Shown here: piece by piece, positions 17,887-25,504 of the stretch
Layout of the letters: the number at the start of each line of letters is the position of its first letter
Position numbering within the stretch: the stretch's first letter is position 1
Source of the DNA: DASQZT01 sp963728965
GTDB taxonomy: Bacteria > Acidobacteriota > Terriglobia > Bryobacterales > Bryobacteraceae
Reading direction: 5' to 3'
NCBI GenBank assembly: GCA_963728965.1
Contig: CAVSMH010000006.1
Span: 682,001 to 746,000 of the forward strand
Length of the DNA stretch: 64,000 nucleotides
Position numbers and translations under genes: made by a program
Notes under the pieces: generated by a model
What the model saw: the letters and a program-made list of their open reading frames with translations, nothing else
Told to the model about the DNA's origin: nothing
Databases searched by the model: none

Positions 17887-17893
17887 GAGCCCC

Positions 17894-17949
17894 ATGCGAT
17901 ATGTGACCGCTAAATTTATGTGGCGCCCAGCGCGCAACCCTTTTGGAAT
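17894..17949 (+). repeat. left terminal inverted repeat of RIT element
   Basis: Begins ATGCGATATGTG and ends TTTTGGAAT; core TTTATGTGGCGCCCAGCG is identical in both ends. Aligned with the reverse complement of 21242-21297 I count 51 of 56 positions equal. Confidence 0.88.
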
Positions 17950-17989
17950 AGGCGGAACGACGGCCTGGGACGCCACATAACGACACGTG

Positions 17990-18986
17990 CTAAAGGCCTC
18001 GCAGAAATGTCATCAGTGCCGGATCATCTCTCCAGTGACGGGTCGAGCTGTTCGGATTGGTGACTTCGCACTTCGCCAGAGCCTTGGCCTTCATTTCCAG
18101 ATCGATTTCGGCGTAAATATTGGTCGTGTCAAGGGAGACATGCCCGAGCCAGGCACGGATGGTGTTGATGTCGACGCCGGCGCGGAGGAGGTGCGTGGCC
18201 GTTGTATGTCTTATAGAGTGCGGACTGACCCGCTTTGACAGCAATGAAGGCATCTGCGTCTGGAGCCTCTGGACGTAGCGCTCAACAACGGCGTAAATAC
18301 CAAAGCGCGTTATGGGATGCCCGCAGCGATTCAGAAACACAATGCCCGCGGGAGCGCGATTTATGATGAGCGGTTTGAGTTCCTCGACGGTGCGCGGCCA
18401 GAGCGGACATTGCCGCTCTTTGCCGCCTTTGCCGCGAATCTTCACGGAGCAACCGGCCAGATCTAATTCGCTGATAAGCATCTGTGCGGCTTCATGAGCG
18501 CGTGCTCCGGAGTTGTAGAGAAACAGCAACAGTGCGTGGTCCCGGCGGCCCTGTGGTGTTTGACGGTCCGGGGCTCCTAACAGCGCGTCCATCTCCGGCT
18601 TCTCCAGGTAAGGAATCAGTGTCTTACTCGCCTTTTTGAAGGGAATGGAACGAATCTGACCACACCAGGCAATGTGCTCTGGACTGTGCTCTCCCACGAA
18701 CCGAGCCAGAGCATGAATCGCGGCCAAGCGCTGGTTGCGGGTGGCAATCGAACAGTTTCGGGAATGCTCCAGATCGGTGAGAAAGAGGCGCAACTAGATC
18801 CGCGGACACGTTGATCACCGTCAGCCGGTCCACGGATTGGTGCAGTTTGTCGGCAACAAACGGAATCAGCATGGCCAGGGCATCGCGGTAGCTGCGTTGC
18901 GTGTTGCGCGCCAAGTTGCGCTCAGCTACCAAGTGCTCAAGCAGAAACCGCCGCACCCAGGGTCCCAGCAGTGTCAGATCATTCAT
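17990..18986 (-). pseudogene. RIT element tyrosine recombinase C, frameshifted
   Basis: Third gene of the trio. The ATG at 18986 (MNDLTLLGPWVRRFLLEHL) overlaps the end of the second recombinase gene by 8 nt. The SAM-like N-terminal domain ends in NVSADLV near 18795, where one extra base shifts the frame. The continuation is RLFLTDLEHSRNCSIATRNQ and a complete catalytic domain: Arg in NSGARAHEAAQM, HSIRH, LGHVSLDTT and Tyr in NIYAEIDLEMK. Restored length is about 331 residues. The break separates core-binding and catalytic domains, so no full recombinase is made unless it is a sequencing error. Confidence 0.82.
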
Positions 18987-19914
18987 GCTGCCCCCCGCCT
19001 GCGTATCGCTCAAAGCGCTGGCTGGCTTCGTGGAGCAGCTCCGGTGTCATTGTCAGATAGCGCTGGGTGGCCGCGATATGGACATGGCCGAGATAAGTTG
19101 CCAGTTGCGGCAGCAGCCGTTGCACATCTGCTCCCTGGCGATACCAGGAGATCAAACGATGTACCGCGGCGGCATGCCGTAGGTCATGCAACCGCGGTTG
19201 ATAACGGCCGCCGGCGGACTGCAACACGCCGGCCCGAACTCGTAGCCGGCGAAAGACATTCTCCGCGGTATGCCGCTCCAGCGGGCTTCCATTGCGGGTC
19301 AGGAACAGCGCCGCATCTGGTTTGGTGGAATACTCCTTGGCACGACGGGCCACGTAGGTCTCCAGCGCACTACTGAGATCCGGGCTCATGGGTACCAGCC
19401 GGGTTTTGTAGAATTTGCTTTCGCGGATCGTGAGAATGCCGGCGGGCAAATCGACATCGGCTAGAGTGAGGGACAGGGCCTCGCTGATTCGTAGGCCTGC
19501 TCCGTATAACGACAAGATGAGCATGCGCCAGGTGTGGGGCTGCAGTTTGCTGCGTGGACTCTCACAATTGGCGCTGGCGTCGAGCAGCCGCTGTAGTTCC
19601 TCGTGCGAGAAGATGTGGGGTACAAATTCCGGTGCTTTAGGAACGATCTTAGGAAGCGGAGACCGATCCACGTGTCCTCGTGCAATGGCAAACCGATAAA
19701 AGCCGCGGAGCACCTCGTGTTTGCGGTGCCAAAAGCGCGTTATCGGGCCTGCGCCAGCAATGTAGTCGTGCACGCGGTCGGCCGTAATCTCGGCCATGGC
19801 AATGTCGCCCATGATTCGACAAAACGACTTCAAGGTGCGGCCCTCGGTGTTGAAGCGCATACCCATTCCCTGCTTATAGGCAACATACTGGGAGGCAAGA
19901 GCCGACAGCTTCAT
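18979..19914 (-). CDS. RIT element tyrosine recombinase B
   Basis: Second recombinase, 311 residues, ATG at 19914 overlapping the stop of the first gene as ATGA. N-terminal core-binding domain (MKLSALASQYVAYKQGMGM), catalytic domain with Arg in GAGLRISEALSL, Lys strand ILTIRESKFYKTRLVPM, box II LHDLRHAAAVHRL, His in YLGHVHIAATQ and the nucleophile Tyr in RYLTMTPELLHEA. All catalytic residues present. The in-frame extension upstream of 19914 is antisense to gene A's frame and is not protein-like. Confidence 0.9.
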   Translation of the reverse strand: MKLSALASQYVAYKQGMGMRFNTEGRTLKSFCRIMGDIAMAEITADRVHDYIAGAGPITRFWHRKHEVLRGFYRFAIARGHVDRSPLPKIVPKAPEFVPHIFSHEELQRLLDASANCESPRSKLQPHTWRMLILSLYGAGLRISEALSLTLADVDLPAGILTIRESKFYKTRLVPMSPDLSSALETYVARRAKEYSTKPDAALFLTRNGSPLERHTAENVFRRLRVRAGVLQSAGGRYQPRLHDLRHAAAVHRLISWYRQGADVQRLLPQLATYLGHVHIAATQRYLTMTPELLHEASQRFERYAGGGQHE

Positions 19915-21158
19915 ACCAGACCTCCCAGATCGAAATTCGCTACCTCTCGTAATCCGGCCAGATCGACTTTGGCATAGATACGGGTGGCAAAAGCACTGCG
20001 GTGCCCGAGATGATCGCCAATCTCCTTTAGCGAAAATCCCTCCGCCACCAGGTGGCCGCCGCAAGCGTGGCGTAGAGAGTGCGGTCCACGGCGTAGCAGG
20101 TGGATTCCGAGCGCGCTCAGGCGTGTGCTGACCAGATGGTATAGGGCCCCCTGGGAGAGCCGACGAAATGGCGCTTTGGACGTTAGGAAAATCTCGCGCT
20201 GCGCGCAACGCGGCCGCGCCTTCTGGAGGTAGTTCAGAATGGCCTCGCCGGCTTCACTGACGAGCGGATATTCTTGCGCTCGGCGCTGTTTCGGACGTGC
20301 GATCGAGACCTTTTCACTTCCCCAGTTCACATCTTGCAGACGTAAACCGGATACTTCACTGCTGCGGAGACCATAGGTCGCCAACAGGATCAGGATGGCC
20401 CGGTCGCGGATGTCTCGCGCCGAATCGCCGACGGTTGTGGCGATCAATCTCCGCACGTCCGGCCATGATGGACCTACGGGAAGGCCTTCGTGCTGGAACA
20501 GGCGAGGGCCGTCTATCCCGGCGGCAATGCTAGCCGCACACCACCCGCGTATCGCTGCGTATTTAAAGAAGGCACGCAGGGCTTTGGCGCTGGTAGCCAC
20601 CGACACACGGCACCAAGCTTGTCTTCCGTTGGCAGCCAGAAAGGCATCCACATCTTCCAGGGAAACATCGTCGAGCGAACGATTCTGCTCGCCAAGCCAG
20701 CGCAAGAACTTCTCTACGTGCCAGTTCTGATTCCGGACGGTGGCTGGGGACAAACCGCGCTCGTCTCGCCGATATGCTGCAAAATCGGCAATCCGGTCCG
20801 CAAAGGGTACGATCTTGGGTTTGGGCACTTCCAAACGCCCTAAGAAGCGAAGCCAGTCCATGGCTGTTTGAACGAAGAGTTCCCGCGACCAGCGCAGGCC
20901 ACCCGCTCGTTGTCGTTGGTGCTGCTCGCGCGCCCAATGGTTAGCGGCGGCTTCAATGACTGTTGAGTCAATTGCGTCGCCAACGGTCATGTCGATGCGC
21001 TCGGCGACAACCAAAAGTTCTTGAGCATAGCGCTGCAAGGTTGCGTGGGCCATGCCTTGGCCGGCGCAACGGTTCAGAAATAGTTCTCGGGCCGCTGCAA
21101 ACCGGCCTCCTTGATGTCGAGCGACGATTGCAGGATAGCGGAATAGAGTGTCGAACAT
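19911..21158 (-). CDS. RIT element tyrosine recombinase A
   Basis: First and largest recombinase of the trio, 415 residues. The ATG at 21158 has AAAGGAGA a few bases upstream, a good ribosome-binding site. Unlike B it has an extended N-terminal region (about 110 residues) before the SAM-like domain (DERGLSPATVRNQNWHVEKFL). Catalytic residues: Arg in ATYGLRSSEVSGLRL, HSLRHACGGHLVAEG, LGHRSAFATR and Tyr in RIYAKVDLAGLRE. Intact. It is expected to act with B and C in moving the element; the division of labour is not established for this family. Confidence 0.9.
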   Translation of the reverse strand: MFDTLFRYPAIVARHQGGRFAAARELFLNRCAGQGMAHATLQRYAQELLVVAERIDMTVGDAIDSTVIEAAANHWAREQHQRQRAGGLRWSRELFVQTAMDWLRFLGRLEVPKPKIVPFADRIADFAAYRRDERGLSPATVRNQNWHVEKFLRWLGEQNRSLDDVSLEDVDAFLAANGRQAWCRVSVATSAKALRAFFKYAAIRGWCAASIAAGIDGPRLFQHEGLPVGPSWPDVRRLIATTVGDSARDIRDRAILILLATYGLRSSEVSGLRLQDVNWGSEKVSIARPKQRRAQEYPLVSEAGEAILNYLQKARPRCAQREIFLTSKAPFRRLSQGALYHLVSTRLSALGIHLLRRGPHSLRHACGGHLVAEGFSLKEIGDHLGHRSAFATRIYAKVDLAGLREVANFDLGGLV

Positions 21159-21241
21159 GATCGGGTCTCCTTTCGAACGGGGGAGGCCCGACTAGTATCC
21201 AGGATTCTTACTTATGTCGTCTTTGTTGGAGCCGGATGTTC

Positions 21242-21297
21242 ATTCCAAGGGGGTTGCGCGCTGGGCGCCACATAAATTTGGCGACCACATATCGCAT
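21242..21297 (-). repeat. right terminal inverted repeat of RIT element
   Basis: Reverse complement of the left repeat with five differences. It ends at 21297, immediately followed by the first base of the IS91-like left end (ATTGGACTAAACC at 21298). Confidence 0.88.
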
Positions 21298-21453
21298 ATT
21301 GGACTAAACCGCTGCGCGGTAGACGCGTAGCGCGGCCAGTCGAACGCAATAAGCTCTCGCTGTTGTACTTGGCCCCTGCCTTCCGCTGAGAACTCCTACG
21401 CGAAAGCATGGAAGTGCTGCTTGCAGCAATTCCATTTCGTTAAGGAGCCTTCT

Positions 21454-22335
21454 ATGACATCCCTTCGGCAACGCATGACCGAAGACATGCAGGTGCGGAA
21501 TCTCGCCCTGAACACCCAAACTTCCTACGTGCAACAGGTGTCGCTGTTCGCGCGTCATTTCGATAAATCACCGGAACTATTGGGCGCCGAGGACATCCGG
21601 GCCTACCAGGTCTACTTGACCAATGAAAAAAAGCTGGCGCCCGGCTCCGTCCTCATCGCCGTCGCCGCCTTGCGGTTTCTCTACAAGGTTTCTCTCAAGA
21701 AGGACTGGAGCTTCGAGGACGTCATCCCAGCGCCGAAGAAGCCGCAGCGGCTGCCGGTAGTTCTGAGCCCGGAGGAGGTCCTCCACTTTCTGGGTTGTGT
21801 GGGCAGCACCAAGCATCGGGCGATTCTGACTACCTGCTATGCCGCCGGCCTGCGCATCTCCGAAGCTATCCGTTTGAAACCAGCCCACATTGATAGTCAG
21901 CGAATGGTCATTCGTGTCGAACAGGGCAAAGGCCAGAAGGATCGTTACGTGATGCTGTCTCCCAAACTGCTAGAGACGCTTCGTAGCTACTTTCGGGCCG
22001 TGCGACCGCAGGGTTGGCTGTTCCAAGGTGATGTGAGCGGCCAACCAATCACCAGAAATTCCGTCGAACTGGCCTGCCAGAAGGCTCGGCGGCTCTCTGG
22101 CATTCGTAAGCCGATTACTCCCCATTCGCTGAGGCACGGATTCGCAGTCCATTTACTGGAATCGGGAACTGACGTTCGCACCATTCAACTGCTGCTCGGG
22201 CACCGCAGCCTGGCCACCACGGCCCGGTACCTGCGAATCGCCACCAGTAAGGTCTGTTCCACCTCCAGTCCGCTCGACCTGCTCCCGCATCCCATTGTCG
22301 TTGAGTCTGTTCCCGCCCCGCCTCAGCACTTCTGA
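21454..22335 (+). CDS. tyrosine recombinase of IS91-like element
   Basis: Phage/XerC-type integrase of 293 residues. I chose the ATG at 21454 because TAAGGAGCC precedes it by the right distance; an earlier in-frame start at 21421 lacks this. Core-binding domain LRQRMTEDMQVRNLALNTQTSY, then catalytic residues Arg in YAAGLRISEAIRL, Lys strand GKGQKDRYVML, HSLRHGFAVHLLESG, LLGHRSLATTARYL with Tyr. The C-terminus is Pro-rich. Such recombinases often precede IS91-type transposases in the same element; the partnership is known by co-occurrence, the mechanism is not. Confidence 0.85.
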   Translation: MTSLRQRMTEDMQVRNLALNTQTSYVQQVSLFARHFDKSPELLGAEDIRAYQVYLTNEKKLAPGSVLIAVAALRFLYKVSLKKDWSFEDVIPAPKKPQRLPVVLSPEEVLHFLGCVGSTKHRAILTTCYAAGLRISEAIRLKPAHIDSQRMVIRVEQGKGQKDRYVMLSPKLLETLRSYFRAVRPQGWLFQGDVSGQPITRNSVELACQKARRLSGIRKPITPHSLRHGFAVHLLESGTDVRTIQLLLGHRSLATTARYLRIATSKVCSTSSPLDLLPHPIVVESVPAPPQHF

Positions 22336-22346
22336 GCGCCGGGCCC

Positions 22347-23537
22347 ATGGACCGCCCCAGACTGGAAGTGGCGGATGTGTTCCGCCAATACGGTGAAGCC
22401 TATCGAGAGAAGTATGGCGCGTCGATGTCGACAGCGCAGCGGCGCGTCATGACGGCCATCGAGGTGTGCCGAACGGCAGCTCTCGGTGGACAAATTGAGC
22501 AGTGCGATCAGTGCGGCCACCAGCGCATCTGTTACCGGTCCTGCCGGAATCGTCATTGCCCAAAGTGTCAATCGTTGGCCCGCATGGAGTGGATCCAACG
22601 CCGCCAAGCCGAACTTCTCGATTGCGAATACTTCCACGTGGTCTTCACGGTGCCGGAAGAGATTGCGGCCATTGCCTACCAAAATAAGGAGGTGGTGTAC
22701 CGCATTCTCTTTCGGGCCACCGCCGAAACCTTGCGGTGCATCGCCGCCGACCCGAAACACCTTGGCGCCGAGATCGGTTTTTTCGCCGTGCTCCACAGTT
22801 GGGGATCCAACTTGCTGCACCACCCGCATCTCCACTGCGTCGTTCCCGGCGGCGGACTCTCGCCAGACGGCAACCGGTGGATCGCCTGCAAGCCGGGCTT
22901 CTTTTTGCCGGTACGTGTGTTGTCGCACCGGTTCCGCCGCCTCTTCCTCGAGTATCTCCAGAACGCTTTCGATGGCGGCAAGTTGCTGTTCTTCAACGCT
23001 CTGACATACCTCCGGGATCGCCGCCAGTTCGCCCGTTACCTGGTGCCGCTGCGAAAAATGAAATGGGTCGTCTACGCCAAGCGCCCGTTCGCCGGACCCC
23101 AGCAGGTGCTGGACTATGTCGGCCGCTATACCCATCGGGTGGCAATCTCGAACAATCGCCTGCTGGATATCGAAGACGGTCACGTGCGGTTTCAATGGAA
23201 AGACTATCGCGACAAGGGCCGGCAGAAAACGATGACACTGTCGGCCGAGGAGTTCATCCGCCGGTTTCTTCTCCATGCTTTACCGGACGGTTTCCAGCGC
23301 ATTCGCTACTACGGATTCTTCGGCAATCGCTACCGGCAAGAGAAACTGGCACGGTGCCGACAATTGTTGGGCATGGAACCCCCTGCAGCCCTTCCGGCAC
23401 CGCAAGACTATCGGGATCAGCATGAGGAACTCACCGGTATCTCGTTGCGCGAGTGCCCGGTCTGCCATCGCGGGCGCATGGTCCTTGTTGAGGCAGTAGC
23501 ACTGGGTAATTCACCGGCTATCAAGGACACCTCATGA
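22347..23537 (+). CDS. IS91-family transposase (HUH, single tyrosine)
   Basis: Rolling-circle transposase of 396 residues. N-terminal zinc-binding region: CDQCGHQRICYRSCRNRHCP and C-x-x-C spacing. Catalytic part: the HUH-like LLHHPHLHCVVPGGGLS, and the single nucleophile Tyr in LDYVGRYTHRVAISNNRLL. A C-terminal zinc knuckle CPVCHRGRM closes the protein. ATG at 22347, 11 nt after the recombinase stop. Frame intact, family-typical length. Confidence 0.92.
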   Translation: MDRPRLEVADVFRQYGEAYREKYGASMSTAQRRVMTAIEVCRTAALGGQIEQCDQCGHQRICYRSCRNRHCPKCQSLARMEWIQRRQAELLDCEYFHVVFTVPEEIAAIAYQNKEVVYRILFRATAETLRCIAADPKHLGAEIGFFAVLHSWGSNLLHHPHLHCVVPGGGLSPDGNRWIACKPGFFLPVRVLSHRFRRLFLEYLQNAFDGGKLLFFNALTYLRDRRQFARYLVPLRKMKWVVYAKRPFAGPQQVLDYVGRYTHRVAISNNRLLDIEDGHVRFQWKDYRDKGRQKTMTLSAEEFIRRFLLHALPDGFQRIRYYGFFGNRYRQEKLARCRQLLGMEPPAALPAPQDYRDQHEELTGISLRECPVCHRGRMVLVEAVALGNSPAIKDTS

Positions 23538-23803
23538 TCCGCGTGCCTACAATCCCCAAATCGCGCTCGGCCCGTGTTCGACGCCACGAACGCTCCGGGA
23601 AAACCTTGTCTTCCACCTACCTGGATCGCAGGTTGCCACGTCGATATCATCGACTGGAACATCTCGCCTCCCTCAAACTGGTGGTATCTCTCTACAAAAC
23701 CTCCACAGTTCGATTCTCCAGCAGGCCTACTCATTTCGGGCCCAAGCACTCTGAACCATTCAACACCCATAGGGCCGGCATCCTACCGCGGTTTAGTCCA
23801 ATC

Positions 23804-23911
23804 CATTTTTAGCTCACCGCCGCGGCCCTCAGCTTCTGCGCCTTTCACCGGCTGCCTACGGCCGCGCCGCTAAGCTAAAAATGCTCTGCAAAATGTGCTC
23901 GAACACATTTT
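23804..23911. repeat. two hairpin-forming inverted repeats between elements
   Basis: First hairpin: perfect 11-bp arms CATTTTTAGCT (23804-23814) and AGCTAAAAATG (23873-23883), with weaker pairing continuing inward through the CCGCGGCC/GGCCGCG blocks. Second: AAAATGTG-CTCGAA-CACATTTT at 23890-23911, a perfect 8-bp stem with a 6-nt loop. They lie between the IS91-like right end and the IS630 remnant. They could be element ends, a small non-autonomous element, or a transcription stop. Confidence 0.55.
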
Positions 23912-24290
23912 ATGCGGTAGTGCCGCCCGTGGGGATCTGTGCGGGGGGTGTCGGGCGACCGGCATCCCTACCGTGACCGTGGCGGATCTCGACGAGGAGT
24001 ACGTCGCGAAGATGGAGGACGTGCTTGAAGTGTATGAACGTCCCTACGATCCGGAGCAACCGGTTGTCTGCCTGGACGAAAAGCCGGTTACCTTGCACGC
24101 CGATGTCCGGCCGACTTCTGCGGCCGTGCCCGGTCGGGAAGCCAGACGGGACAACGAATACGAACGATGCGGCACAGCCAATGTTTTCTGTGCGGTAGAG
24201 CCAAAAGCGGGACGTCATTTCACGTTCCCGACGCCGGACCGTTCAGGCTTTGAATTTGCCCGGGTGGCGGTCACCTTGGCGCTGGAATAC
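23912..24290 (+). pseudogene. IS630-family transposase internal fragment
   Basis: The recognisable part runs from VTVADLDEEYVAKMEDVLE through VVCLDEKPVTLHADVRP (first catalytic Asp) and RCGTANVFCAVEPKAGRHF to VAVTLALEY. It stops at 24290, where sequence switches abruptly to the reverse-oriented 3' end of the neighbouring copy. The N-terminal helix-turn-helix part and the second half with the remaining catalytic residues are missing. It is a diverged relative of the minus-strand copy, not a recent duplicate: several substitutions separate the shared segments. Confidence 0.8.
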
Positions 24291-25266
24291 CCAAGCATTG
24301 CCGGGAGAAGATCCCGATTTCGATTTCTGCTTGATTGAGCCAACTCCCATGGTTGGGCGTGTAATGGACCGTGAAGCGGTCCCAGACTTCAGTCGCCATT
24401 TCGGTGCCGAAGACGTCGCTCAGCGCCTTGCGGCGATGGATGTTTAGATTGTCCATGACCAGATGAATGGTCTTAGCTTCCGGGTATTGCAACGCCACAG
24501 TCACGACAACCTGGGCGGACTCAAAGGCCGAGCGATCCGGCGTGGGAAAAGTGAAATGCCGACCCGTTTTTGGCTCTACCGCACAGAAAACATTGGCTGT
24601 GCCGCAGCGCACGTATTCGTTGTCCCGTCGGCTTCCCGGCCCGGCACAGCCGGAGAAGCCGGCCGGACGTCAGCGTGCAACGTGATCGGCTTCTCGTCTA
24701 TGCAGACCACCGGTTGCTGCGGATCGTAGGGTCGTTCATACACCTCCAGCACCTCCTCCATCTTGGCGATGTGCTCGTCATCGAGGTCCGCCACGCACAT
24801 TTTTTTCCCGCCACGGCTTGAGGTCGTGGTGGAGCAGCAGAATCCGAATTGTCTCCCTTCCTATCTGCGGCACCAGTTTGCGCTTCACCGCTTCTTCGGC
24901 CACCAGGCGGACCGTCCAGCGGGCGCGCCCTTCTGGCGGATCGGTACACACCATCGCGATGATGCGTTATTTCTGGTTAGCCTCCAGCACCTCGGCGGCG
25001 CCGGGCCGCTGTTTCTCGTAAAGGGCGCCATTCAGGCCGGCCTGCTGACGATGGCCGAGTCGGCGAATTGCCTGTGGAGTGAGCGGGATCACCCTGGCAA
25101 TCTGCGGGGCACTGGTATCTTCTGCTACCTGCGAGAGTGCCAAGGCGCGCAACACCACTCGGACCTGTTGCACCCCACCCTTCAGCAGCGTTCGTAATTC
25201 ATGTTGATCCTTTTTGGCGACATCGATATTCAGCGGTGGACGACCCCTACCCAGAATATGCGCCAA
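24291..25266 (-). pseudogene. IS630-family transposase, broken by stop and frameshifts
   Basis: The N-terminal part starts at 25266 (MAHILGRGRPPLNIDVAKKD), includes the DNA-binding region IARVIPLTPQAIRRLGHR, then meets an in-frame TAA after LEANQK near 24967 and continues as MVCTDPPEGRARWTVRLVAE. A frameshift follows KPWREK, then DLDDEHIAKMEEVLE and VVCIDEKPITLHADVRP, another 1-nt shift, and finally HLVMDNLNIHRRKALSDVF and GSWLNQAEIEIGIFSRQCLG. All three catalytic carboxylates can be traced, but the gene is dead. It is truncated at its 3' end by the junction with the plus-strand fragment. Confidence 0.83.
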
Positions 25267-25387
25267 AACAATTCTGCATAGAGATGGTTTTTAGAATCTT
25301 TTCAGGCAGTCAAAGACCTTGCAATGATTAGGAGTCGGGCGCAGCCCTTGTGTCTGGTGCTAAGTTGCTGATTCTTCATACGTTCAT

Positions 25388-25434
25388 GCCTTACAAGCAG
25401 GAGGTCCGCAGTTCGAGCCTGCGACCGCCCACCA
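25388..25434 (+). tRNA. tRNA-Val(UAC) 3' fragment, probable integration-site scar
   Basis: The sequence reads as a tRNA from the anticodon loop to CCA: loop CTTACAA (anticodon TAC), 3' anticodon strand GCAGG, variable region, T-arm CGCAG-TTCGAGC-CTGCG with a perfect 5-bp stem, acceptor strand ACCGCCC and ACCA. No matching 5' half exists: the acceptor partner GGGCGGT and a D-arm are absent upstream, and pairing of the 5' anticodon strand already fails. The gene is therefore cut within the anticodon stem, the typical position where tyrosine integrases leave a duplicated tRNA 3' end. It lies exactly between the mobile-element mosaic and the ordered chromosome. Confidence 0.75.
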
Positions 25435-25504
25435 CCCTCAATTCAATCACTGGCTGGGAGTCTGGGGACGACTGCGAGACGCGTGCGGCTCCGCAGCAGC
25501 GCCA

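Larger units (their letters stand above)
17894..21297 (-). mobile_element. RIT (recombinase-in-trio) element
   Basis: Three overlapping tyrosine-recombinase genes on the minus strand, enclosed by 56-bp imperfect inverted repeats at 17894-17949 and 21242-21297. This is the published RIT layout: three different recombinases in fixed order with overlapping ends and terminal inverted repeats. Total 3404 bp. Near the left repeat a shorter inverted copy, CGCCACATAA at 17971, faces TTATGTGGCG in the repeat, giving a nested palindrome. The third gene carries one frameshift, so the element is probably no longer fully active. It abuts the RT remnant on the left and the IS91-like element, with no gap, on the right. 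Confidence 0.87.
21298..23802 (+). mobile_element. IS91-like element with companion tyrosine recombinase
   Basis: The left edge ATTGGACTAAACCGC-TGCGCGGTAG (21298-21322) reappears inverted at the right as CTACCGCGGTTTAGTCCAAT (23783-23802). The inner arms match apart from a few inserted bases. Between them are two plus-strand genes, a tyrosine recombinase and an IS91-type HUH transposase, spaced 11 nt apart. Rolling-circle IS91 elements usually lack true inverted ends, so these may be subterminal origin/terminator palindromes rather than cut sites. The roughly 245 bp after the transposase (23538-23782) holds no gene that I can support. Confidence 0.65.

Noticed and set aside
17887..17893. Group II intron RNA domains V/VI after the RT remnant
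   Set aside because: Only a few bases lie between the RT end and the RIT repeat, and no GAGC...GUUC-type domain V hairpin can be formed there.
25267..25387. Complete tRNA-Val gene ending at 25434
   Set aside because: No acceptor 5' strand complementary to ACCGCCC and no D-arm at the required distance; only the 3' part is tRNA-like.
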